A stretch of DNA of 64,000 nucleotides from Prevotella sp. (GTDB taxonomy: Bacteria; Bacteroidota; Bacteroidia; Bacteroidales; Dysgonomonadaceae), in the NCBI GenBank assembly GCA_031271965.1, contig JAISUS010000028.1:1-64000 (forward strand), given 5' to 3'. A program made the position numbers and the translations under genes. Shown piece after piece: positions 8,582-18,429 of the stretch. The notes beneath the pieces were generated by a model, which saw only the letters and a program-made list of their open reading frames with translations, was not told where the DNA came from and ran no database searches. The number at the start of each line of letters is the position of its first letter. Within the stretch, counting starts at the first letter, position 1.

Positions 8582-11500
8582 ATGACCATATCCGAATTAA
8601 GTATACGGCGTCCGGTACTATCTACTGTATTTGTACTGATAATATTCCTGTTGGGTATTATCGGCTATTTTTATTTGGGAGTCCGCGAATATCCGAATAT
8701 AGACAATCCTATAATTACCGTAAACGTAACCTATCCGGGAGCCAATGCGGAAATTATAGAAAGTCAGATAACTGAACCGCTAGAGCAAAATATCAATGGT
8801 ATACCGGGCATACGTTCTTTGACAAGTAGTAGTAGCCAGGGTTCTAGCCGCATAACTGTTGAATTTGAATTGAATGTGGATTTGGAAACTGCGGCAAATG
8901 ATGTTCGGGATAAGGTATCAAGAGCTCAGAGTTATTTGCCTCGCGATTGTGATCCACCCACAGTATCAAAGGCTGATGCTGATGCTAATCCGATCATGCA
9001 AATTACAGTGGAAAGCAGTAAGCGTTCATTGTTACAACTTAGCGAAATAGCAGATCTTACTCTGAAGGAGCAATTACAAACAGTGCCGAATGTTAGTGCT
9101 GTGGAAATATGGGGCGAAAACCGGTATTCGATGCGTTTGTGGCTCAATCCCATAAAAATGGCAGCCTATAAGATAACGCCGATGGATGTAAAAAATGCTA
9201 TTGACAGGGAGAATGTCGAATTGCCGTCGGGCAGCATTGAGGGTGATAATATGGAATTGAGTATCCGTACTTTAGGCCTGATGCAGACCCCCGAAGAATT
9301 CAATAATCTAATAATCAAAGAAGATCAACAGAGCGTAATTCGTTTCAGAGATATTGGTACTGCCGAATTAGATGCCGAGAACCGAAAAAATATCATGCGA
9401 CGTAATGGAGTCCCTATGGTCAGTGTTGTTATTATACCTCAGCCCGGAGCTAATCAGATAGACATATCCGATGAAGTGACGAAAAGGCTTGAACAGATTA
9501 AGAAAGATTTACCGGAAGATGTCAAACTGGATGTGGCTTTCGACGATACAAAATTTATCCGTTCGTCGATACATGAAGTAAAAGAAACAATATATATAGC
9601 TTTTGTATTGGTTGTTCTCATTATATTTTTCTTTCTTCGCAATTGGCGTGTGACATTAGTGCCTTGTATTGTTATTCCAATATCTCTTATCGGGGCATTT
9701 TTTGTTATGTATCTTGCCGGATTTTCTATTAATGTCTTGTCAATGCTTGCAATTGTCTTGGCTGTGGGCTTAGTCGTAGATGATGCCATTATTGTAACAG
9801 AAAATATATATCTGAAAATTGAAGGTGGAATGGACCCTTTGAAGGCAGGGATAGAAGGCTCTAAAGAAATATTTTTTGCCATTATTTCTACTACGATAAC
9901 TTTGGTAGCGGTGTTTTTCCCTATTGTCTTCTTGGAAGGTATGACGGGACGGTTGTTCCGTGAATTTAGTATAGTTGTTGCGGGGTCAATCCTTATTTCA
10001 GCTTTTGTCGCCCTGACATTTTCTCCTATGTTAGCGACTAAATTATTGAAAAAGAACGATAATCCTAACTGGTTTTATCGTAAAACGGAACCATTTTTTC
10101 AAGGAGTTAATTCTGTTTATGGCAGAGCCTTACATTGGTTTCTTGGACATAAAACGCTCGTATTTCCAATATTGACAATAACCGTTGTAGCCATAGCTTA
10201 TTTTATGGGGCGAATTTCTTCAGAAATGGCGCCGCTGGAAGACCGGTCATCTATTAATATCCGAACCACATCTCCTGAAGGGGCGACTTTTGAATTTAAC
10301 AGAGATTATGCACAAAAGATATCTTACATAGCCGATTCTACAGTGCCTGAACGCAGATTCAATATCGAGAGGATTTTTTCTTCGGGTGGAATGGTACGCC
10401 TTATTTTACCGGATATTAAGGATAGAGACCGTAGTCAGATGGAAATAGCTGACGCTCTTACTTCAGCGGTTCGTAAAGCTACAGAAGCCAGAGCTTTTGT
10501 TCAGCAACAGTCTACATTTGGCGGACGACGGTCTAGTATGCCAATACAATATGTGTTGCAAGCTCAAAATATTAGTAAATTGGAAGAGTTCATTCCTTTA
10601 TTTATGCAGAAGGTTAATGAAAGCCCGCTATTTATTATGGCTGATGTTAATTTAAAGTTTACCAAACCCGAAACCCAAGTGTTAATAAACAGGGACAAAG
10701 CCGCATTGTTAGGTGTGAGTACCAGAGATATTGGGCAGACTTTGCAATATGCATTAAGTGGTCAGCGTATGGGTTATTTCTATATGAACGGAAAACAATA
10801 TCAGATATTGGGAGAGATAAATCGTCAACAGCGTAATACTCCTCTTGATTTGAGGAGCATATACTTAAAGAATACAGAAGGACGAATGATACAGATGGAT
10901 AATTTGATCGATCTGAGAGAAACTGTTGCTCCACCGCAGTTGTATCGTTACAATCGTTTTAATTCGGCTACCGTGTCTTCCGGGTTAGCGCCCGGTGTAA
11001 CCATTGGTCAGGGACTGGCAGAAATGGATCGTATCGCTAAAGAAACTTTGGACGATACATTCCGTACAGCATTGGCCGGTGATTCGAAAAGCTTTCAGGA
11101 AAGTTCCGACAGCTTGTTCTTTGCTTTCGGTTTGGCTATCATTCTCATTATACTCATTTTGGCGGCTCAGTTCGAGAGCTTCAAAGATCCGTTGATTATA
11201 ATGTTTACTGTTCCGTTGGCTATTGCCGGCGCACTGATATTCATGTATATAGGAAATATAACTATGAACATATACAGCCAGATCGGTATTATTATGCTTA
11301 TCGGATTGGTAGCCAAGAACGGTATACTCATTGTAGAGTTTGCCAACCAGCGACAAGAGAAAGGCGTACATAAATTGGAGGCGATAAAAGAAGCATCGGT
11401 ACAAAGGTTACGCCCTATACTTATGACCAGTTTTGCAACTATTCTCGGATTGTTGCCATTGGCGTTTGCCAGCGCTGAGGGGGCAAACGGGCGTATAGCT

Positions 11501-11644
11501 ATGGGGGTGGCTGTTATAGGCGGTATGCTGGTTTCCACTATGTTGACAATGTTTATTGTACCTGCCATGTACATGTATATTTCTACCAACAGGCAAAAGA
11601 GAAATCATAATAATAATGAAATCCAAAAAGCAGATAATGAATAG
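8582..11644 (+). CDS. RND multidrug efflux transporter, AcrB/MexF-like (HAE-1)
   Basis: The 1020-residue protein is a full-length resistance-nodulation-division pump that uses the proton gradient to expel hydrophobic or amphiphilic compounds through its adaptor and TolC partner. It shows the two-fold RND layout: TM1 near residues 11-30, a large periplasmic loop, TM2-6 (about 335-475), a second loop, and TM8-12 (about 850-1000). TM4 carries the proton-relay pair Asp400-Asp401 in GLVVDDAIIVTENI, and TM10 carries the expected lysine in GLVAKNGILIVEFAN. The C-terminal coding end overlaps the start of the TolC gene. The substrate range cannot be told from sequence. Confidence 0.95.
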   Translation: MTISELSIRRPVLSTVFVLIIFLLGIIGYFYLGVREYPNIDNPIITVNVTYPGANAEIIESQITEPLEQNINGIPGIRSLTSSSSQGSSRITVEFELNVDLETAANDVRDKVSRAQSYLPRDCDPPTVSKADADANPIMQITVESSKRSLLQLSEIADLTLKEQLQTVPNVSAVEIWGENRYSMRLWLNPIKMAAYKITPMDVKNAIDRENVELPSGSIEGDNMELSIRTLGLMQTPEEFNNLIIKEDQQSVIRFRDIGTAELDAENRKNIMRRNGVPMVSVVIIPQPGANQIDISDEVTKRLEQIKKDLPEDVKLDVAFDDTKFIRSSIHEVKETIYIAFVLVVLIIFFFLRNWRVTLVPCIVIPISLIGAFFVMYLAGFSINVLSMLAIVLAVGLVVDDAIIVTENIYLKIEGGMDPLKAGIEGSKEIFFAIISTTITLVAVFFPIVFLEGMTGRLFREFSIVVAGSILISAFVALTFSPMLATKLLKKNDNPNWFYRKTEPFFQGVNSVYGRALHWFLGHKTLVFPILTITVVAIAYFMGRISSEMAPLEDRSSINIRTTSPEGATFEFNRDYAQKISYIADSTVPERRFNIERIFSSGGMVRLILPDIKDRDRSQMEIADALTSAVRKATEARAFVQQQSTFGGRRSSMPIQYVLQAQNISKLEEFIPLFMQKVNESPLFIMADVNLKFTKPETQVLINRDKAALLGVSTRDIGQTLQYALSGQRMGYFYMNGKQYQILGEINRQQRNTPLDLRSIYLKNTEGRMIQMDNLIDLRETVAPPQLYRYNRFNSATVSSGLAPGVTIGQGLAEMDRIAKETLDDTFRTALAGDSKSFQESSDSLFFAFGLAIILIILILAAQFESFKDPLIIMFTVPLAIAGALIFMYIGNITMNIYSQIGIIMLIGLVAKNGILIVEFANQRQEKGVHKLEAIKEASVQRLRPILMTSFATILGLLPLAFASAEGANGRIAMGVAVIGGMLVSTMLTMFIVPAMYMYISTNRQKRNHNNNEIQKADNE

Positions 11645-12953
11645 GCTATTTTATATTACAATGCTCATTCTTTTACCCTGTTCTATCTATGGGCAAGATG
11701 TTTACGATCTGAAACGTTGTATTGAGATTGGGTTACAACAAAATTATGATATCCGTATCATTCGCAACGAGCAGTTAATATCCGATAATAATACAACGTT
11801 GGCCAATGCCGGTTATCTTCCGTCTGTCGATTTAAGTGCGGGCTATTCGGGGACATTGAATAATGTGGAACAAAAGCTATCTTCGGGAGAGACCAATAAA
11901 AATAATGGCGTTAATAATCAGAACCTGAATGCTGGTATTAATCTTAGTTGGACTGTGTTTGATGGTTTTAAGATCCAGACAAATTATAGTCGTTTGAAAG
12001 AACTTCAGCAAATGGGCGAGACAAATACCCGGATTACTATTGAGAATTTCATTGCAGATTTATCCACAGAATATTATAATTACATTCAGCAAAATATTCG
12101 CCTGAATAATTTGAAGTATGCTGTAAAATTATCAAAGGAACGGTTGAGAATAGTTGAGGCCAGATACTTGATCGGTTCGTCATCTCGTCTTGATTATCAG
12201 CAGGCAAAAGTAGATTTTAATGCAGACAGTTCAAAATTGATACAGCAGTACGAAGTTTTATTTACATCGCGTGTCCAATTAAACAAATTGATGTCGGTAT
12301 CCGATGTAGAGCAACAAGTTACGTTAATCGATACTGTAATTAATTATAATCCGCTTCTTAACAGGGAAGATATTTGGACGAAAACAAAATCATCAAATTC
12401 TCTTTTGAAACTGACGCAGCATTATAGGCAATTAAGTGAGTTGGATTTAAAAAACGTACTGAGCCAAAATTATCCCTACTTGAAATTAAATGCCGGATAT
12501 GGTTATGCAAAGAATATATACGATACAGGAAGCTATGACTGGCAGAAGACGATGGGTTTCAATTATGGGGTTACAATAGGAATGAACCTATTCAACGGGA
12601 ATAGGAAGAGACAGAAACAGAATGCTAAACTGGAAATTGAAAACCGCCGGCTGGAATCTGAACAATTAGAACTATCTATAAAGACAAGTTTGGCAAATAT
12701 GTGGATGGCATATCAGAATAATATGCAATTGGTAAATCTAGAGAAAGAAAATGTAGAAACTGCTTACGAAAATTATGATATTGCAATAGACCGTTACAAG
12801 CTTGGGGATTTGTCGGGAATAGAACTCAGAGAGGCACAAAATAGCCTTTTCGCAGCTGATGAAAGGCTTGTACAAGCAATGTATAATACCAAACTATGTG
12901 AAATATCGCTGAATCAATTGAGTGGACAGATTATATCTTATACGGGTTACTAA
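11637..12953 (+). CDS. TolC-family outer-membrane efflux channel (RND operon)
   Basis: This protein of about 438 residues forms the outer-membrane exit duct of the preceding RND pump. It starts with a signal peptide (MNRLFYITMLILLPCSIYG) followed by DVYDLKRCIEIGLQQNYDIR, the first helix of a TolC repeat, and contains two repeats of helix-rich coiled-coil segments with short beta strands, including SSRLDYQQAKVDFNADS. I start at the ATG that overlaps the pump gene by eight bases. An in-frame ATG 21 bases earlier (MKSKKQI) is equally possible and would lengthen the basic n-region. It ends 26 bases before the oppositely transcribed histidine kinase, with no clear terminator between them. Confidence 0.92.
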   Translation: MNRLFYITMLILLPCSIYGQDVYDLKRCIEIGLQQNYDIRIIRNEQLISDNNTTLANAGYLPSVDLSAGYSGTLNNVEQKLSSGETNKNNGVNNQNLNAGINLSWTVFDGFKIQTNYSRLKELQQMGETNTRITIENFIADLSTEYYNYIQQNIRLNNLKYAVKLSKERLRIVEARYLIGSSSRLDYQQAKVDFNADSSKLIQQYEVLFTSRVQLNKLMSVSDVEQQVTLIDTVINYNPLLNREDIWTKTKSSNSLLKLTQHYRQLSELDLKNVLSQNYPYLKLNAGYGYAKNIYDTGSYDWQKTMGFNYGVTIGMNLFNGNRKRQKQNAKLEIENRRLESEQLELSIKTSLANMWMAYQNNMQLVNLEKENVETAYENYDIAIDRYKLGDLSGIELREAQNSLFAADERLVQAMYNTKLCEISLNQLSGQIISYTGY

Positions 12954-12978
12954 GACCATCGGTCAATCGGTCAAAAAA

Positions 12979-14286
12979 CTATCTTTTATTAAAAAGGATT
13001 TCAAATCTGGTCCATCCGTCCTTTGAACTAAGATCAAATTTACAGTTGTGATTTAATAAGACTTCACGTACAAACATTAGACCAATACCTTGTCCTTGAC
13101 TTTTAGTGGTGAAAAATGGAGTGAAGAGTTTCTGCCTTACTTCGTCTGTTATAGCTAATCCATTATTAATTATTGTAATTGATAGAGGCTGAGAGTTTGT
13201 TGTAATGTATATTTCGCCTCCTGTACCAATGGCTTCGTAAGCGTTTTTCACTATGTTGACTAATACCTGTTCAAACTGAATACTATCAACGTATGCAGTG
13301 TCAATCTCTGTGGTCAGGTCTAAAGTTAGTTGTGTACTCCTTCGTTGACACTCTATTCGGGTCAATGCGTCTACAGATTTCGCTAGTTCATTAATGCTGA
13401 CTTTAGATAATGTCGGAGGGGGAATCTTTACAACTTCAGCAAAATTACTGATAAATTCTCCTAAATGCCTGCATCTGTCAAAAGAAGCTTCTACAGCAGG
13501 CAATACGTCAGCCAGTTCATTATTTTCGTCTTGGCGTAAAGTATCTGATATAACGTTCAATGTAGAACTAACAGCCCCTACCGAATTGTTTACTTCGTGT
13601 GCCATCATACGGATGATATTTTCGTATGATTTTTTTTCTGTCTTAAGTAATTCATGGGTTAACTCTTCTATAAGTATGAAAGGGTGAGCAAACCCGCGGT
13701 CTATGAATGAAGAACGCGAACAACGGTACATTGTGATACCCGAACTGCGGATAACAACATCCTCATTCGGTTTTAAATCAGCCAGTTGTTTACCTATATT
13801 TATATTGCTTTCTGATAGTTTTTTATCTTTTACTTCATTTATGTTCTGAATATTTAAGAGGCGTAATCCGGCAGAATTTATTTCAGTAATTTTTTCATCA
13901 AAATCGAGAATAACGACTCCTTGAGGTGATGCTTGTATGAGCAAGTCGAGAAAATGATTTTTTTCTCTTACCTGTAAACGTTCGTCCTTTAGTTGATCCA
14001 TCATTTTGTTAAATACCTCTATTACCTGATTGGCTTCGCTACTGGCAATAGGGCGTAAACGAGTGGAGAAATCCTGTTCTTTGAGTAGTTCCATTCCGCT
14101 GGATATAATCTGATAAGGCTTTATGAGTCTGTGATACAGTATAGAAAAAAGAATAATGGCAAGTATTCCTATTCCTTCTATAATCAGTAATTTATGTATG
14201 TCTGTTTTAAAAAATAAGAACCCGATTCCCAAAATCGATCCGAAAACCAATATGGCCAAAATGAAAAAGAGAATCCTTGATTTCAT
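12979..14286 (-). CDS. NtrY-like membrane sensor histidine kinase
   Basis: This 435-residue kinase is the sensor partner of the NtrC-family regulator encoded three bases upstream. Two membrane helices (about 5-26 and 32-53) enclose almost no periplasmic loop, so it probably senses a signal in the membrane or cytoplasm. A HAMP-like linker (54-105) and a PAS domain (about 110-205) follow. The phospho-acceptor is His230 in MMAHEVNNSVG, and the ATPase domain shows the N-box NIVKNAYEAI and the glycine box GQGIGLMFVREVL. It is the last gene of the nine-gene leftward MacB-type operon, so sensor and transporter are made together. Confidence 0.93.
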   Translation of the reverse strand: MKSRILFFILAILVFGSILGIGFLFFKTDIHKLLIIEGIGILAIILFSILYHRLIKPYQIISSGMELLKEQDFSTRLRPIASSEANQVIEVFNKMMDQLKDERLQVREKNHFLDLLIQASPQGVVILDFDEKITEINSAGLRLLNIQNINEVKDKKLSESNINIGKQLADLKPNEDVVIRSSGITMYRCSRSSFIDRGFAHPFILIEELTHELLKTEKKSYENIIRMMAHEVNNSVGAVSSTLNVISDTLRQDENNELADVLPAVEASFDRCRHLGEFISNFAEVVKIPPPTLSKVSINELAKSVDALTRIECQRRSTQLTLDLTTEIDTAYVDSIQFEQVLVNIVKNAYEAIGTGGEIYITTNSQPLSITIINNGLAITDEVRQKLFTPFFTTKSQGQGIGLMFVREVLLNHNCKFDLSSKDGWTRFEILFNKR

Positions 14287-14289
14287 AAT

Positions 14290-15645
14290 TTATTCATCAG
14301 TGCTTATACCATATTTTTCTAGTCTTCTATATAATGCTTGGCGGGTTAATCCCAATGCCATAGCTACTTTAGAGTGATTGCCTCCGTATAGTTCTACTGC
14401 TTTGATTATCATGTTTTTCTCTAATTCATCCAATGGGTAAACTGAATCCCGCAAATTTGTGTTTATATTCGGTATTTCTGTATATTGCTCCTTAAAGTCA
14501 GTATCGGTTATGACATTTTTCCCTGAAACCAGAATAACCCTGTCTACCAGATTTTTTAATTCACGGATATTACCCGGATAAGGTAATTTTTTTAGATAAT
14601 TCATAGCTTCTGCCGACACTTCTATATTTGATAATCTGTTTTGCTCCACTTGCTTTTTTACAAAATGGTTTACCAAAAGAGGAATATCTTCGATTCTCTC
14701 ACGTAAGGCGGGTACACGTATCGAAATCAGGTTGATGCGGTAGAATAGGTCTTCTCTGAATATTCCTTTAGCTACCATCTTTGCCAGATTGCGGTTGGTA
14801 GCGCTAATGATTCGGATATCCACTTGTTTTTGTTTGCTGTCGCCTAATGATTCAAAAGTTTTATCCTGCAATACCCTGAGCAGTTTGACCTGACAAGCAG
14901 CATCCAGTTCACCTATTTCGTCAAGAAATATACTTCCTCTATTTGCCAATTCGAAGCGTCCTATTCTGTCGTAATGTGCATCTGTAAACGCTCCTTTTTT
15001 ATGACCGAACATTTCACTCTCGAACAGGGATTGAGATATACCTCCCAGATTTACTTTTACAAATGGATTTTTACTGCGGTTGCTATTTTCGTGTATTGCT
15101 TCGGCAATAAGCTCTTTTCCGGTTCCACTTTCTCCTGTTATCAACACCGAAGCATTGGTTTTAGAGATTCGGGATATTGTATTAAATACATTGAGTAATA
15201 ACGGTGATTTTCCAATTATTTTATCATTGACAAACTTATTGGAGATATCAGATACATTTATACTTTCTTTTTCTTCATCTTTTAGTTGTAAAGCCGTCTG
15301 AATCGTATTCAATAAAGCCATATTATTCCATGGCTTGGTAATGAAATCGAAAGCTCCGGCTTGTATACCTTTTACAGCCAGGCTAATAGAACCCCATGCT
15401 GTGATAAGTATGACGGGAATTTCAGGACAAAATATTTTAACCTGTTTGAGTAATGTAAGTCCTTCTTCTCCACTCGTCCCTTTGGTATAATTCATATCCA
15501 TAAGGATGAGGTCAGGAGGCGTTGTCTTGACAAATTCTATTGCTTCTTGCGGATTACAAATAGATGCAGTTTCGTAGCCCGCTCGTTTGAGAACAAGTGT
15601 CAGAGAGGAGCGGATTGCACTATCATCGTCGCAAATCAGTATCAT
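14290..15645 (-). CDS. NtrC-family sigma-54-dependent response regulator
   Basis: This 451-residue activator has the full three-domain plan. The receiver domain (about 1-120) carries Asp50 as phosphorylation site. The AAA+ sigma-54 activation domain (about 143-375) has Walker A GESGTGKE (171-178) and the sigma-54 contact loop GAFTDA (218-223), a one-residue variant of GAFTGA. The C-terminal Fis-type helix-turn-helix contains NHSKVAMALGLTRQALYRRL. It is encoded between the TolC gene and the kinase within the leftward operon. Its likely target is the perfect palindrome in the divergent control region 9 kb upstream, which would make the system self-activating and co-regulate the rightward operon. 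Confidence 0.95.
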   Translation of the reverse strand: MILICDDDSAIRSSLTLVLKRAGYETASICNPQEAIEFVKTTPPDLILMDMNYTKGTSGEEGLTLLKQVKIFCPEIPVILITAWGSISLAVKGIQAGAFDFITKPWNNMALLNTIQTALQLKDEEKESINVSDISNKFVNDKIIGKSPLLLNVFNTISRISKTNASVLITGESGTGKELIAEAIHENSNRSKNPFVKVNLGGISQSLFESEMFGHKKGAFTDAHYDRIGRFELANRGSIFLDEIGELDAACQVKLLRVLQDKTFESLGDSKQKQVDIRIISATNRNLAKMVAKGIFREDLFYRINLISIRVPALRERIEDIPLLVNHFVKKQVEQNRLSNIEVSAEAMNYLKKLPYPGNIRELKNLVDRVILVSGKNVITDTDFKEQYTEIPNINTNLRDSVYPLDELEKNMIIKAVELYGGNHSKVAMALGLTRQALYRRLEKYGISTDE

Positions 15646-15696
15646 AGAAATTCATTTTATAAATATAAAAGTAAGCATTTTTGGTATAAATGACGG

Positions 15697-17178
15697 TCAG
15701 TTTAGTAAGTTTTCATAATCAACAGATAACTCTTTCTTATTTATGAAATCATAGAGAGTAAGGCTTCGTATCTGATAATAATACGACCATAGCAAAAACA
15801 TCTGTTCTATGTAGTTTCTCCTCGCTTGGTCTTTTGACGACTGGGAGTCATTCAGGTTTAAGACATCAATTTTTCCCAGCACAAAAGCTTCAATGGACGT
15901 GTTATAACGTTGTTGAGCAATTTCATCTGTAGCTTTAGCCAATTCCAATTGTTTTGACTGATTATTGAAATTTTGTACACGCAGAAAAATATCCTGATTA
16001 AAGTCTGTTTGCTCTTTTTCTATTTTTGAGTTTTCTACCTCGCGGTTGGCTTCGGCAATTTTAACTTTACCTTTGCCTTTACCCCAGTCAAGAATTGGGA
16101 TTTTTACACCAATATTTACTACTTGGTTATTGCGCCAGTTGTTCGAGTTGAAGGCTTGGTTAAAAGTATCTTCTTGACCCGACATACCGAAAGAAACGAA
16201 TAGTTTTGCATTCCACCGGTCGGCTTTTGCCTGGCTAACATCGCGAGAAGCTTCGAGCATTCTTCTCTGTACATTTTGAGTGAATGAATTGTTTTGTCGT
16301 GCCATAGATAATACATCGGCATATGTCAGTACCGGTATTTCCGTTGACAATGATTCGGGGATATATGGTTTTAATACTATATCTTCGCCATATCCCAGAT
16401 AAGATCGTAAACGAAACATCCGGAGATTGAGAGAGGATTGTGCATCGGTTAGGTATGATTCGGCATTCAACAACGATACTCTTAGCTGAAGCAGGTCATT
16501 TTCTGATATTTGACCGATTTTCCTTTTTGCTTCGGCTATTGTATATAGTTTTTCTGAATTTTTTAAATTTTGTTGGGCTATTTCCATATTTATCCGGCCT
16601 AATAGCAGATCGAAGTAATAAGTGACACCGGTATTGGCGACTTCTTCCATGTTTGCGACCAGCTTCTGTTTAGCCTCTTTATACTTTACAGGCTCTATCC
16701 GTTGCAACCATTTTACCCGGTTGAATCCTAAAATAGGTTGTTCCAGAGTAATAGAGGCAGGTATACCCATGTATCGGGTAGACCCGTCACTGCCATATTG
16801 TTGCAAGCGTTGAAAACTGCTCTCTACAGATATAGTTCCTCCTGTCAGGGGTATGTTCTGGGTTACAGATAGTCCTCCATCAATGCGACTATAATCGTTA
16901 CTCACATAGGTATAAGTCCCGTCTGAATTCTGAAATGCATTGTATGATTTGGAATAATAGGGCAGGGTGGTGCTTATATTTACTTCCGGCAATAATTCGG
17001 CTCTGTAAGTTCTATATCCCCAATAGCTGGATTTGAACTGGTTGCGAGCCACTACAGCATCGACGGAATTTGAAATACTTCGGCTTATAGCTTCATTAAG
17101 GCTGATGGTAATTGTGTCTTGTGCAGCTAAACTAGCCGACAGCCAACAAAATGTTATAATTGAGAGAATCTTTTTCAT
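15697..17178 (-). CDS. TolC-family outer-membrane protein (leftward MacB operon)
   Basis: This 493-residue channel protein has a clear signal peptide (MKKILSIITFCWLSASLAAQ) and the two TolC repeats of long helices, with sequences such as QISENDLLQLRVSLLNAES and VLGKIDVLNLNDSQSSKDQA. It follows the last permease by 19 bases and precedes the response regulator by about 50, so it belongs to the same transcript. It would provide the outer-membrane duct for the adaptor and MacB-like permeases of this operon. Confidence 0.9.
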   Translation of the reverse strand: MKKILSIITFCWLSASLAAQDTITISLNEAISRSISNSVDAVVARNQFKSSYWGYRTYRAELLPEVNISTTLPYYSKSYNAFQNSDGTYTYVSNDYSRIDGGLSVTQNIPLTGGTISVESSFQRLQQYGSDGSTRYMGIPASITLEQPILGFNRVKWLQRIEPVKYKEAKQKLVANMEEVANTGVTYYFDLLLGRINMEIAQQNLKNSEKLYTIAEAKRKIGQISENDLLQLRVSLLNAESYLTDAQSSLNLRMFRLRSYLGYGEDIVLKPYIPESLSTEIPVLTYADVLSMARQNNSFTQNVQRRMLEASRDVSQAKADRWNAKLFVSFGMSGQEDTFNQAFNSNNWRNNQVVNIGVKIPILDWGKGKGKVKIAEANREVENSKIEKEQTDFNQDIFLRVQNFNNQSKQLELAKATDEIAQQRYNTSIEAFVLGKIDVLNLNDSQSSKDQARRNYIEQMFLLWSYYYQIRSLTLYDFINKKELSVDYENLLN

Positions 17179-17197
17179 ATATGTCTGTTTGTTTTAT

Positions 17198-18427
17198 TCA
17201 TTCATCATGTAATGCTATTGCCGGTTGTATATTCGAGGCTCTACGGGCGGGATACCATACAGCAAAAACAGCAATTGCCAGAAGGGTAATAAATGTAATG
17301 GCATAGTTTATGAAATACATACTTATCCCGGCTTTTGTAGTTTCTCTGTCGATAACAGGAATGCCGATGTCCTTTAGGATATCTACTAATGAAATATTAA
17401 TACAGATTATTGTCGCAATAGTGCCGGCGATAAATAACAGAATGATTGTTTCTGTTACAAACATCGATTTAACACCCCTCTTAGATGCACCCATTGCCAT
17501 GCGAAGTCCAATTTCACTTCGTCGCGATTGCATTCTAAACCAAAATGAGCCGATAACACCTAAAAAAATGTTGAGGATTAGAAAAGCCGATATAGCATAG
17601 ATACTTTTAAAATTGTTCTCATAGCCGGCTCTTTCAATAGCTTTTATTCTGTCTTTCTCGATAGAGATAACATCCGCGAGATAGTATGGGCCGACTTCGA
17701 GCAGTGCTTGCATATCTTGTCTGAATCGTTCTGCAAAGTTATTGTCGGCTTCGGGTTTTACTCTGAAGCATAATTCGCTCCAAGACATAAAGTCTCCATC
17801 TTTTTGTAGAGGGACATAAGCTATATGGACATATTCTTCATACTCGTTTTTTTTCGATCTTTCAGCTACACCGATAACTTTGTTTCTTGTTTTTCCCAAG
17901 TCTATATATTTTACGTCTGTCGGTGGTTTTTGGGCAAACATGTTGTCGGCTCCTGTACTTATTACTGCATAGTCGCCCGATACTGCGTCATTCCAGTTGA
18001 AGATTCTGCCAGAGAGTATTTTGATGTCGAATATTTCAAAGAATTCAGGCGTTACCATCTTGTCATAGACTTTTTGTTTTATGGAATCTACAAGATAGTC
18101 GTTACCGGTAAGTCCCCCATAAGGACGGGCAAAAGCAGAGAAACTAGCTTGTTCTACCCCCGGATAGGATTTTACTCTATCGTGGATAGTCCATAAATAA
18201 TCATTCAGGTTTTCTTCTTTTTCTTTTTCCCAATCATCCCTTATGCCTAACGAAATACGATATGTGTGTTCTATATTAAAACCTTTGGGTTCGAGATAAC
18301 GATTGACCATAAAATATAAATAGTCGGTACAGAACCACAGAATACAAAATACAATGGTCAGTTCCGCTAATAACCATGTGTTGGTTTTACGTTCACTCCA
18401 TATTATTTTAAAAATATGTTTTATCAT
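17198..18427 (-). CDS. MacB/FtsX-type ABC permease, type A copy 1
   Basis: This 409-residue permease has one N-terminal helix (about 18-38), a periplasmic domain (about 40-275) and three C-terminal helices (about 280-400), the FtsX/MacB plan. The cytoplasmic coupling segment SRRSEIGLRMAMGASKRGVK lies after the second helix. It ends with VWYPARRASNIQPAIALHDE. It is clearly a paralogue of the permease two genes upstream (19690-20958): both start MIK-IFKIIW-ERK and share FCILWFCTDYL and PKGF/PQGF-IEHTYRI. It lacks its own ATPase domain and should use the one ATPase of the operon. These are mechanotransmission permeases that drive periplasmic complexes rather than move substrate through the membrane. 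Confidence 0.88.
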   Translation of the reverse strand: MIKHIFKIIWSERKTNTWLLAELTIVFCILWFCTDYLYFMVNRYLEPKGFNIEHTYRISLGIRDDWEKEKEENLNDYLWTIHDRVKSYPGVEQASFSAFARPYGGLTGNDYLVDSIKQKVYDKMVTPEFFEIFDIKILSGRIFNWNDAVSGDYAVISTGADNMFAQKPPTDVKYIDLGKTRNKVIGVAERSKKNEYEEYVHIAYVPLQKDGDFMSWSELCFRVKPEADNNFAERFRQDMQALLEVGPYYLADVISIEKDRIKAIERAGYENNFKSIYAISAFLILNIFLGVIGSFWFRMQSRRSEIGLRMAMGASKRGVKSMFVTETIILLFIAGTIATIICINISLVDILKDIGIPVIDRETTKAGISMYFINYAITFITLLAIAVFAVWYPARRASNIQPAIALHDE

Positions 18428-18429
18428 AG

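Noticed and set aside
12956-12972. Direct repeat ATCGGTCA-ATCGGTCA between the RND TolC gene and the kinase gene
   Set aside because: Two copies of eight bases in a short convergent gap, with no hairpin or other feature. Likely a small slippage duplication without function.
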